Positions 1-6,334 of a DNA stretch of 13,437 nucleotides are shown here, piece after piece (within the stretch, counting starts at the first letter, position 1; each line of letters opens with the position of its first letter). The position numbers were made by a program, and so were the translations under genes. Where the stretch lies: the NCBI GenBank assembly GCA_050742155.1, contig JBOGFC010000182.1, positions 1 to 13,437 on the forward strand. Direction: 5' to 3'. Under the pieces are notes generated by a model. The model was not told the DNA's origin and searched no databases. It saw nothing but the letters and a program-made list of their open reading frames with translations. This DNA is from JBOGFC01 sp050742155 (GTDB lineage: Bacteria > Actinomycetota > Acidimicrobiia > Spongiisociales > JALYHC01).

Positions 1-2
1 AG

Positions 3-584
3 ACCAATCGCGGTGAACGGGCGTTCGACATCTACTCCCGGCTGCTCAAGGATCGCATCATCTTCCTGGGGACGCCCATCGATGACACGGTGGCCAACCT
101 GGTGATGGCCCAACTGCTCCACCTGGAGTCGGAGGACCCGGACAAGGACGTCTTCCTCTATATCAACTCGCCCGGGGGGGTGCTCACCTCGTTCTTGGCC
201 CTCTACGACACCATGCAGTACATCAAGCCGGACGTGACCACCGTCTGCATGGGCCAGGCCGCCTCGGCGGCGGCGGTGCTGCTGGCGGCCGGGGCGGACG
301 GGAAGCGCTTCGCCCTCCCTCACGCCCGGGTGATGCTCCACCAGCCGCACGGGGGATTCGAGGGACAGGCCACCGACATCGAGATCCAGGCCCGGGAGAT
401 CATCCGCATGCGGGAGGAGATGAACGAGATCCTGGCCCAGCACTCCAGCCAGACCCTGGAGAAGATCCGCCGCGACACCGAGCGGGACTTCTGGATGACC
501 TCCCTAGCCGCTAAGGACTACGGCCTGATCGACGATATCTTGGAGAGACGAGAGCTGGCGCCGGCGGCGGCCCTGGCCGGCTGA
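3..584 (+). CDS. clpP: ATP-dependent Clp protease proteolytic subunit, ClpP2-like (5' end missing)
   Basis: Serine peptidase subunit that forms the cytoplasmic ClpP barrel and degrades substrates unfolded by ClpX. The frame is open from base 3, upstream of the first internal ATG at 90, and already reads typical ClpP sequence (RGERAFDIYSRLL, RIIFLGTPIDD), so the true start lies left of the window and only a short N-terminus or propeptide is missing; 193 codons are visible. The catalytic triad is present: Ser in GQAASAAAVLLAAG, His in MLHQPHGG and Asp in RRDTERDFW. The serine-site sequence matches actinobacterial ClpP2, the copy usually next to clpX; a clpP1 just upstream is expected but not seen. 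The stop is 11 bp before clpX, whose ribosome site AGGAG overlaps it, so the two are co-transcribed. Family is certain; the ClpP2 assignment is likely. Confidence 0.96.
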   Translation, partial: TNRGERAFDIYSRLLKDRIIFLGTPIDDTVANLVMAQLLHLESEDPDKDVFLYINSPGGVLTSFLALYDTMQYIKPDVTTVCMGQAASAAAVLLAAGADGKRFALPHARVMLHQPHGGFEGQATDIEIQAREIIRMREEMNEILAQHSSQTLEKIRRDTERDFWMTSLAAKDYGLIDDILERRELAPAAALAG

Positions 585-595
585 GGAGCGAGACG

Positions 596-1861
596 ATGGC
601 CAAGTTCGGCGAGGGTGGGGATCTCCTCAAGTGCAGCTTCTGCGGCAAGTCGCAAAAGCAGGTCAAGAAGCTGATCGCCGGGCCGGGCGTCTACATCTGC
701 GACGAGTGCATCGACCTCTGTAACGAGATCATCGAGGAGGAGTTCTCCGGCTCCGAGGAGACCTCCCTCACCGAGCTCCCCAAGCCCAAGGAGATCTACG
801 AGTTCCTGGACGACTACGTGGTGGGCCAGGACCGGGCCAAGAAGGTCATCTCGGTGGCCGTCTACAACCACTACAAGCGGGTTCGGGCCGGGGCGGTCCG
901 CAAGGACGACGTGGAGCTGCAGAAGTCCAACATCCTCCTCATCGGCCCCACCGGGTGCGGGAAGACCCTGCTGGCCCAGACGCTGGCCCGGCTGCTCAAC
1001 GTCCCCTTCGCCATCGCCGACGCCACCGCTCTCACCGAGGCCGGCTACGTGGGCGAGGACGTGGAGAACATCCTCCTCAAGCTGATCCAGGCGGCCGACT
1101 TCGACATCAAGAAGGCCGAGACCGGCATCATCTACATCGACGAGGTCGACAAGATCGCCCGCAAGGCCGAGAACCCCTCCATCACCCGGGACGTGTCGGG
1201 GGAGGGCGTGCAGCAGGCGCTCCTCAAGATCCTGGAGGGCACGGTGGCCTCGGTGCCCCCGCAAGGGGGGCGCAAGCACCCCCATCAGGAGTTCATCCAG
1301 GTCGACACCACCAACATGCTCTTCATCTGCGGGGGCGCCTTCGCAGGGCTGGAGCACCTCATCGAGAACCGGGTGGGTAACCGGGGGGTGGGGTTCGGAG
1401 CCGAGATCCGCTCCCGCTCCGACGGGCGGCCCACCGAGATCCTGGCCAAGGTGCTCCCGGAGGACCTCATCAAGTACGGGCTCATCCCGGAGTTCACGGG
1501 TCGACTGCCGGTGCTGGCCACCGTCGACGACCTGGACCGGGACGACCTGGTCCGCATCCTGGTGGAGCCCAAGAACGCCCTGGTCCGTCAGTACGCCAAG
1601 TTCTTCAACCTGGACGGGGTGGAGCTGGAGTTCACCGAGGATGCCCTGGAGGCCATCTCCGACCAGGCCATGCTGCGGGGGACCGGCGCCCGGGGGCTGC
1701 GGGCCATCATGGAGGAGGTGCTCCTCAACACCATGTACGACCTGCCCTCCCGGTCGGACATCGGCCGGGTGGAGATCGACCGCCAGGTGGTGCTGGACAA
1801 GGTCAACCCCACCCTGGTACCCCGCAAGGAGCCGGAGGAGCCGCAAGAGCGCTCGGCGTAG
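596..1861 (+). CDS. clpX: ATP-dependent Clp protease ATP-binding subunit ClpX
   Basis: AAA+ unfoldase that recognises tagged proteins and threads them into ClpP. Its 421 aa are the usual ClpX length. The N-terminal zinc-binding domain has Cys13, Cys16, Cys35 and Cys38. The AAA+ core shows Walker A GPTGCGKT (117-124), pore loop GYVGEDVE (150-157), Walker B IIYIDEVD (178-185), the RKH pore loop (226-228), the ClpP-docking tripeptide VGF (265-267, equivalent to IGF), an arginine-finger region EFTGRLP and the sensor-2 GAR (364-366). All key residues are intact. The ATG at 596 has AGGAG at 584-588 with a 7-nt spacer. It forms an operon with clpP. A large inverted repeat begins at the last base of its stop codon and probably ends the transcript. 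Confidence 0.99.
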   Translation: MAKFGEGGDLLKCSFCGKSQKQVKKLIAGPGVYICDECIDLCNEIIEEEFSGSEETSLTELPKPKEIYEFLDDYVVGQDRAKKVISVAVYNHYKRVRAGAVRKDDVELQKSNILLIGPTGCGKTLLAQTLARLLNVPFAIADATALTEAGYVGEDVENILLKLIQAADFDIKKAETGIIYIDEVDKIARKAENPSITRDVSGEGVQQALLKILEGTVASVPPQGGRKHPHQEFIQVDTTNMLFICGGAFAGLEHLIENRVGNRGVGFGAEIRSRSDGRPTEILAKVLPEDLIKYGLIPEFTGRLPVLATVDDLDRDDLVRILVEPKNALVRQYAKFFNLDGVELEFTEDALEAISDQAMLRGTGARGLRAIMEEVLLNTMYDLPSRSDIGRVEIDRQVVLDKVNPTLVPRKEPEEPQERSA

Positions 1862-1934
1862 GCGCCCGTCCTCCTCGGTTCTTGCGTGAGCTCTGGACCG
1901 CCGGCGGGTTATTTCTCACGCAAGAACGGGCGCC
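1861..1934 (+). terminator. Large interrupted inverted repeat after clpX, probable terminator
   Basis: GGCGCCCGT (1861-1869) pairs with ACGGGCGCC (1926-1934), and TCTTGCGTGAG (1880-1890) pairs with CTCACGCAAGA (1915-1925). This gives 20 perfect base pairs, with 10 unpaired bases (1870-1879) in the left arm only and a 24-nt loop. There is no T-run afterwards, as is common for actinobacterial terminators. Position right at the clpX stop supports a terminator or 3'-end stabiliser. It could instead be a protein-binding site or the relic of a small inverted-repeat element. Confidence 0.6.
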
Positions 1935-1992
1935 CCTCGCCCAGCCCTGACCGGCTTGGCACTAGTCACTCGGGTGCCTTCCGATTCCACCC

Positions 1993-2022
1993 TTGTCTCG
2001 ACCACTCATGGCGCGGTATCCT
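1993..2022 (+). promoter_or_regulatory. Putative promoter of the first LPFTG surface gene
   Basis: TTGTCT (1993-1998) and TATCCT (2017-2022) are separated by 18 bp, a plausible housekeeping sigma-factor promoter. Transcription would begin near 2029, giving a leader of about 140 nt before the ATG at 2169. A perfect dyad CTCAC-N5-GTGAG (2021-2035) overlaps the end of the -10 box and the start site. Prediction by eye. Confidence 0.45.
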
Positions 2023-2042
2023 CACAAAGAGTGAGTAGGGTC

Positions 2043-2160
2043 ACAGGGGCTACAGGGAGGCGTTGACCTTCGGCCTATAGGCGGTCACCTCGGCCGAAGC
2101 GAGCGAGTGGTGAGACCGGCCCCGAACACCCCTGTCTGATGGGGCAACCCAGACAGGAGG
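2043..2160 (+). promoter_or_regulatory. Structured mRNA leader with two competing folds, candidate cis-regulatory RNA
   Basis: Fold A: ACAGGGG (2043-2049) pairs with CCCCTGT (2129-2135), closing a domain that contains the hairpin CTTCGGCC (2068-2075)/GGCCGAAG (2092-2099). Fold B: CCTGTCT (2131-2137) pairs with AGACAGG (2151-2157), with an inner GGG-GCAA-CCC stem (2141-2150) capped by a GNRA tetraloop. The two folds compete for bases 2131-2135, and fold B covers the first three bases of the ribosome site AGGAGG (2155-2160). This is the layout of a translational switch. I compared it by memory with c-di-GMP, c-di-AMP, cobalamin, TPP and SAM riboswitch consensus sequences and saw no match. Ligand and function unknown. 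Confidence 0.4.
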
Positions 2161-2168
2161 ATCGGGAA

Positions 2169-2915
2169 ATGAGAGAAGGAATGATCCCCCGGCGCCTTGC
2201 CGGGGTGGGCACGCTGGGGCTGGTCTTGGGGCTGCTGCTCCTGGTGAGCGGGGTCGTGCCGGCCGGGGCGACGCACGTCGCCCCGATCGTGCAGTCCGGC
2301 AATCCCGACTGCGATGACCAGGGGCTGTCGCATTTCACCAAGTTCGACTCGCAGGAGCTGCCCAGCGAGGGCGGCCCCACGGTCAGCCAGGAGAAGGACG
2401 GCGAGACGGTCACGGTGACGGGAACGGAGTTCGGCGACGGCGGCGAGCTGCTCAAGTTCGACTGGACGGCCACCTTCGACGTCGACGCGGTGATCGTCAA
2501 GGGGGGCCCCAACGCCAACGTCTACCTGTATTCGGGGAGCAGCGACTTCTCGGACCAGGGGTTGACGGCACCGATCAATCCGGCCACCGGCGAACCGTAC
2601 GCCGTCAGCCACATCACCTTCTGCTTCGACACCTTCGACGAGGAGACGACCACCACCAGCGACACCACGACGACCACCGAGGTCGAGGACACCACGACGA
2701 CCACGGCCGCTGTCGAGGTGCTGCCGACCGTGGTTACGACCTCCACGATCGTAGTGGTGGTCGAGGCGGCGCAGGTGACCACGGCGGCGGTGGCGGAGAC
2801 CCTGCCCTTCACCGGGCCAGCGGGTGGATCGCTGGCCGGCCTGGGAGCGGGCCTCGTGACGATGGGCGGGCTGATGCTGGCAACGGTTCGCTGGCGAAAG
2901 CGATGGGCTGAGTAG
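2169..2915 (+). CDS. LPFTG-anchored surface protein with N-terminal 'VIVKGG' domain
   Basis: Predicted secreted, wall-anchored protein of 248 aa; no enzymatic role can be assigned. The signal peptide has a basic start, a hydrophobic core at about 12-31 and likely cleavage after AGA (32-34). Residues about 35-155 form one domain containing VDAVIVKGGPNANVYLY and SHITFCFD, a pattern I recall from uncharacterised actinobacterial surface proteins. Next come a Thr-rich linker, LPFTG (212-216), a membrane helix and a basic tail ending RWRKRWAE, which is a standard sortase signal. I chose ATG 2169 because AGGAGG (2155-2160) lies 8 nt upstream; the in-frame ATG at 2139 sits inside the leader hairpin. 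It is the first of four LPFTG genes in a row, and its leader RNA may control translation. Function unknown. Confidence 0.88.
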   Translation: MREGMIPRRLAGVGTLGLVLGLLLLVSGVVPAGATHVAPIVQSGNPDCDDQGLSHFTKFDSQELPSEGGPTVSQEKDGETVTVTGTEFGDGGELLKFDWTATFDVDAVIVKGGPNANVYLYSGSSDFSDQGLTAPINPATGEPYAVSHITFCFDTFDEETTTTSDTTTTTEVEDTTTTTAAVEVLPTVVTTSTIVVVVEAAQVTTAAVAETLPFTGPAGGSLAGLGAGLVTMGGLMLATVRWRKRWAE

Positions 2916-2945
2916 GCAGGCGATCACGGCGGGAAGGGGGGGGTT

Positions 2946-2976
2946 GGCGACCCGAGCCCGCGAGGCTCGGGTCGTC
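2946..2976 (+). terminator. Hairpin terminator after the first surface gene
   Basis: CGACCCGAGCC (2948-2958) and GGCTCGGGTCG (2964-2974) form a perfect 11-bp stem with a 5-nt loop, extended by one G-U and one G-C pair. There is no T-tract. It lies between two same-strand genes and upstream of the promoter of the second, so it probably separates their transcripts. A G8 run (2936-2943) precedes it. Confidence 0.65.
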
Positions 2977-3000
2977 CGCCGCCCGGGATCAGGTGGTGCG

Positions 3001-3030
3001 CCGACAGCTCGTCACACCGCCACGTAGAGT
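3001..3030 (+). promoter_or_regulatory. Putative promoter of the second LPFTG surface gene
   Basis: CCGACA (3001-3006), 18 bp, TAGAGT (3025-3030). The -10 box sits inside the dyad CCAC-GTAGA-GTGG (3020-3032), whose sequence is almost identical to that before the next gene. A 12-nt palindrome GCCGAGCTCGGC (3048-3059) follows in the predicted leader of about 65 nt. Confidence 0.4.
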
Positions 3031-3100
3031 GGTGAGGCAGTTGTCCTGCCGAGCTCGGCTCGGCCGGGGACTGGCTGGGGCAGATTGGGAGGCGGGCAAG

Positions 3101-4975
3101 ATGGTGAGGAGCTTGGCCGGGCGGATTGGCCGGCAGGTGCTGGGGCCGGCTGTGCTGGTCGTGCTGCTCGTTCCGAGCCCCGCTCCGGCTTCGGAGGGCG
3201 GCTACCAGGTGGACTTCAGGGCCGCCGACCCCGCCGGATATGAGGCGGTCGCCTCGTCGACCTGCCCGGCCGGTAGGGCCGCCGATCCCTTGGCAGGCGC
3301 TCAGTTCGCCACCGGGGTCACGTCTCTTGAATCCGGCGTCCTGGTCCTGGGCCAAATCGTGGCCTTCCAGTTCCAGATCAGCGTGGACCCGGCGGCGGTG
3401 AGCGATGGCAGCACCCAGGTCAACGCCGGTTGGGGCACGCAGACCACGTCCGGCGCCGACTTCGGGTACGCCGACATCCTGTGCGCCTTCGTGGATTCGA
3501 GCGACCCCTCCGCCTCCGAGACCGATCAGGACGCCACGGCCTCGTTTGCCAAAGCGACCTCCGATACCCAGATCACCGGCATCTTCGCCGTCTCCGGGCT
3601 GGACCCGGGCGAGCAGGTGGTGGTGGAGGTCTGGATCCTCCTCGATGCCGCCATCCCGCCGGGGGCCGCCGGAAACGTCCAGGCGGAGCTCCCCGGCCCT
3701 GGAGGGTCACAGGTCATCCCGCTGCTGAACGTGGAGGACCTCCAGGCACCGGGCACGATCATCGCCGAGAAGTTCATCGCCGACGGGTCCGACCAGTCGG
3801 CCACCTTCAGCTTCAGCGGAGCGCTCCAATCCACCCTGGGCCACACCCAGCGGGCGCAGCTCGAGGTGCGCCCCGGTACCTACCAGGTCTCGGAGACCGT
3901 GCCGGCCGGGTGGAAGCAGCCGTCCATCGCCTGCAGCGACTCGGACAGCAGCGGCTCCGGGGCCACCGCCACCTTCGTGGTCGAGGCGGGTGAGGCCGTC
4001 ACGTGCCGCTTCACCAACTCGCAGGTCCCCACCATCAGCGTGACGGTCGAGAAAACCAACGACGCCAGTGGCGACGGCATCTTCGGTGATGAGGAGACGC
4101 TGGTGGTCGATCCCGCCACGCCGGGGCTGCGGGGCCCGGTCACCTTTCGGGCCGTCATCGTCAATACCAGCCCGGTCGACGTGGTGATCGTCGCGCTGAC
4201 CGACACCTTCGGATCGACCTCGATCGACGTGTGCCCGGACCTGGTAGGAACCGTGCTGGCCTCCGGAGCCTCGATCACCTGCCAGTTCACCCTGAGCGAC
4301 TACGCACCCAGCTCGGGGGCCTTCCAAGTGAACTCGGCGGCCGTGCAGGTGGCCCAGGTGGGGGACCCCGCCAACACCGCCTCCCATGCTGATGACTCCA
4401 AGGTCAACTTCGTCAAGGTGCTCCCCCAGGCGCAGCTCAACCTCTCGGTTCAAAAGCTCAACGACGCCAACCGGGACGGCGCCTTCAGCGACCGGGAGAC
4501 CCTGGCGGGCCTGCGAGGCGAGGTCGCCTTTCGGGCGGTGCTCACCAACCAGAGCGCGGTCGACCTGGTGCTGACGGGAATCTCCGACACCTTCGGGACG
4601 CGACGGATGGCAGTCTGCGCGGAGATGCTGCGGATGGTGCTCAGGGCGGGTGCTTCGGCCACCTGCCGGTTCACGCTGCAGGACTACGCGCCCTCCAGTG
4701 GCTCCTCGCAGGTCAACACCGTCCTGGTCGACGCCGAAGAGCTGCGCAACCCTTCCAACACCGCCTTCGCTCAGGACACCTCACGGGTCGACTTCGCCAA
4801 GGTGGTCTCGGCTACCACGACCAGCACCATTGTGCTCCAGGTGCTGCCCTTCACCGGTCCGCAGGCGGGAACGGGGCTGGGAGCCATCCTGCTCCTGGTC
4901 GGACTGGTGGCGCTGGCCCTGGCCCGCGCCAAAGGCCGGGACATCCGATCCACCGATTGGATCTCGCGGGTTTGA
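3101..4975 (+). CDS. LPFTG-anchored multidomain surface protein with two EF-hand-loop repeats
   Basis: Largest surface protein here, 624 aa; role probably adhesion or coat structure (inference). Signal peptide 1-30 with APA before cleavage. Residues about 31-215 are an unrecognised beta-rich region. Residues about 216-308 resemble the prealbumin-like/SpaA or Cna-B fold (GTYQVSETVPAGW, then CSDSDSS and AVTCRFTN). Two repeats follow, about 311-445 and 446-570, each opening with a 12-residue EF-hand-type loop (DASGDGIFGDEE at 321-332; DANRDGAFSDRE at 455-466), which suggests calcium binding. LPFTG is at 582-586, then a membrane helix and a basic tail ending in RSTDWISRV. I chose ATG 3101 because GGGAGG (3087-3092) lies 8 nt upstream; the open frame extends to 2993 without a ribosome site and through the promoter. 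Repeat 2 lacks the VVDPATP segment of repeat 1. The fourth surface protein carries one copy of the same repeat. Confidence 0.9.
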   Translation: MVRSLAGRIGRQVLGPAVLVVLLVPSPAPASEGGYQVDFRAADPAGYEAVASSTCPAGRAADPLAGAQFATGVTSLESGVLVLGQIVAFQFQISVDPAAVSDGSTQVNAGWGTQTTSGADFGYADILCAFVDSSDPSASETDQDATASFAKATSDTQITGIFAVSGLDPGEQVVVEVWILLDAAIPPGAAGNVQAELPGPGGSQVIPLLNVEDLQAPGTIIAEKFIADGSDQSATFSFSGALQSTLGHTQRAQLEVRPGTYQVSETVPAGWKQPSIACSDSDSSGSGATATFVVEAGEAVTCRFTNSQVPTISVTVEKTNDASGDGIFGDEETLVVDPATPGLRGPVTFRAVIVNTSPVDVVIVALTDTFGSTSIDVCPDLVGTVLASGASITCQFTLSDYAPSSGAFQVNSAAVQVAQVGDPANTASHADDSKVNFVKVLPQAQLNLSVQKLNDANRDGAFSDRETLAGLRGEVAFRAVLTNQSAVDLVLTGISDTFGTRRMAVCAEMLRMVLRAGASATCRFTLQDYAPSSGSSQVNTVLVDAEELRNPSNTAFAQDTSRVDFAKVVSATTTSTIVLQVLPFTGPQAGTGLGAILLLVGLVALALARAKGRDIRSTDWISRV

Positions 4976-5010
4976 GCGGGCAACTCCTCGGGTAAGCAGT
5001 CCCCACCACG

Positions 5011-5018
5011 TAGCGTGG
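5011..5018 (+). promoter_or_regulatory. Putative -10 region of the third LPFTG surface gene
   Basis: TAGCGT (5011-5016) lies inside CCAC-GTAGC-GTGG (5006-5018), which matches the element before the second surface gene at 12 of 13 positions. I see no good -35 box at the usual distance. The predicted leader is only about 20 nt. No terminator hairpin is visible between the second and third genes, so read-through is also possible. Confidence 0.35.
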
Positions 5019-5040
5019 GCGAGTTCACGGAGGGTCGGAT

Positions 5041-6228
5041 ATGGGAACGGGAAGCTCTCTTCGCAGATGGACGGCCGCGGGGACGGTGGTCCTCCTCTTG
5101 CTGTTGTTCGGATCGGTGGCGTCCGCCCAAGCGGGGGACCCGCCCGGCAACAACGGGACCGTCAAGGTCCACGAGGGCGACGGCGAAGCCGAGCCGCTGG
5201 TACGCAACGAGCCCCACGTCTGCACGTTTCACGTCCACTGGTTCTTCTTCGACGACATGGAATCGATCGAGTGGGAGATAAAGGCCTGGCCACCCACCGG
5301 TGACGGACAGACGGTGGTTGCTTCCGGCTCCACCGTCCTGGCGGGCGGCGAGGGGCGCACCGCGGTGATGTCGCTCCCCGATGGCCACTACAAGCTCTTC
5401 TCGGATTCCGTGAGCGCCCCGGGCGGTGAGAAGCAGAAAGTGTTCTGGGTCGAGTGCGAGGTGGCCACCACCAGCACGACCAGCAGCACCAGCACAACCA
5501 GCAGCTCCACGACCACGACCCAGCCCGAGGCAGAAGCATTCGACCTCGAGATAACCAAGTCGGCCGACCCCGAGGTGGTGGCTCCCGGGGGGACGATCAC
5601 CTACACCTTGATCGTCACCAATCACGGACCGGATGACGCCATGCACGTACACGTGGCGGACACGCTGCCCGACGGGGTGACCTTCCTGAGCGCCAGCTCC
5701 ACCCTGGGGACCTGCTCAGAGCAGCCCAACAACCGGGTCCTGTGCGAGATCGAGGAGCTGGCGGCGGGCGCCTCGGCCACCATCACCATTCAGGCCGTGG
5801 TGAGCGCCGATGCCGAAGACGGCCAGGTGCTCTGCAACGAGGCAGTCGTCAGTTGCTTCTTCGGCGAGGAGACGAACCAGGGGAACAACCAGGACACCGA
5901 GTGCGTCACCGTGTCGGTGAGCGCCACCACCACGAGCAGCTCCAGCACCACCTCGACCACCATCTCGAGCGCCGCCACCTCGAGCACTACCACGACGGCG
6001 CCGGCCGAGGTGCTGGGAGAACAGCTCACCACCAGCACCACCGCCGCGGTCGTGGCGCCGACGGTGGAGGTGAAAGCGGCCGGCGCGCAAGTGCAGGCGG
6101 CCGCCCAGGAGACGCTCCCCTTCACGGGTGAGTGGTTCAGGAGCCTGGGCGGGATGGCTCTTGCCCTCCTGGCGGTGGGCGCCCTGATCCTGGCTACCTT
6201 CCGGCAGGCGCGGCTCAACCAGGAGTAG
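5041..6228 (+). CDS. LPFTG-anchored surface protein with DUF11 domain
   Basis: 395-aa predicted wall-anchored protein. The signal peptide ends with ASA (27-29). Residues about 30-140 form a domain starting GNNGTVKV and NEPHVCTFHVHW and ending KVFWVEC; two cysteines could pair. This resembles a recurrent, poorly characterised N-terminal module of actinobacterial surface proteins. A Ser/Thr linker (about 141-160) follows, then a DUF11 domain (PF01345 type, about 167-286) with DLEITKSADPEVVAPGGTITYTLIVTNHGP cut here as DLEITKSADP, and later ADTLPDGVTF. DUF11 is an Ig-like repeat common in surface proteins. A second Ser/Thr-rich linker leads to LPFTG (359-363), a membrane helix and the tail RQARLNQE. 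ATG 5041 has GGAGGG (5029-5034) 6 nt upstream. Cysteines in the DUF11 end (CNEAVVSCFF, TECVTV) suggest extra disulfides. Specific function unknown. Confidence 0.9.
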   Translation: MGTGSSLRRWTAAGTVVLLLLLFGSVASAQAGDPPGNNGTVKVHEGDGEAEPLVRNEPHVCTFHVHWFFFDDMESIEWEIKAWPPTGDGQTVVASGSTVLAGGEGRTAVMSLPDGHYKLFSDSVSAPGGEKQKVFWVECEVATTSTTSSTSTTSSSTTTTQPEAEAFDLEITKSADPEVVAPGGTITYTLIVTNHGPDDAMHVHVADTLPDGVTFLSASSTLGTCSEQPNNRVLCEIEELAAGASATITIQAVVSADAEDGQVLCNEAVVSCFFGEETNQGNNQDTECVTVSVSATTTSSSSTTSTTISSAATSSTTTTAPAEVLGEQLTTSTTAAVVAPTVEVKAAGAQVQAAAQETLPFTGEWFRSLGGMALALLAVGALILATFRQARLNQE

Positions 6229-6252
6229 CCGGCCCGGCGGAAACATGGGCTT

Positions 6253-6283
6253 GAGCGGGTCCCGAGGAGCTCGGGACCCGCTC
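6253..6283 (+). terminator. Strong hairpin terminator after the third surface gene
   Basis: GAGCGGGTCCCGAG (6253-6266) and CTCGGGACCCGCTC (6270-6283) form a perfect 14-bp stem around a GAG loop. It starts 24 bp after the stop codon and is followed by only a weak T content. It clearly separates the third and fourth surface genes. Confidence 0.75.
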
Positions 6284-6301
6284 TGCGTCATCGGTGTTCA
6301 C

Positions 6302-6309
6302 TAGAGTGA
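6302..6309 (+). promoter_or_regulatory. Putative -10 region of the fourth LPFTG surface gene
   Basis: TAGAGT (6302-6307) sits in the dyad TTCAC-TAGA-GTGAG (start about 6297), a spacing of 4 instead of the 5 seen upstream of the first three genes. No convincing -35 box; the expected position falls in the terminator hairpin. Leader about 20 nt. Confidence 0.35.
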
Positions 6310-6334
6310 GCCGGGGCCACGAGGAGCGGGGGAG

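Noticed and set aside
518..1846. Long minus-strand open frame across clpX
   Set aside because: It lies opposite a fully conserved gene, is rich in Gly/Asp/His/Leu typical of a GC-rich shadow, and resembles no protein family.
2139..2168. Earlier ATG for the first surface gene
   Set aside because: It lies within the leader hairpin and upstream of the strong AGGAGG that serves ATG 2169.
2029..2168. c-di-GMP, c-di-AMP, TPP, cobalamin or SAM riboswitch
   Set aside because: None of the conserved core sequences of these classes could be aligned by eye; kept only as an unassigned structured leader.
2936..2943. G8 run as a phase-variation tract
   Set aside because: It is intergenic, downstream of one gene and well upstream of the next promoter; no evident effect on expression.
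2993..3100. Earlier start for the second surface gene
   Set aside because: It would run through the predicted promoter and leader, lacks a ribosome site, and would bury the signal peptide behind 36 residues.
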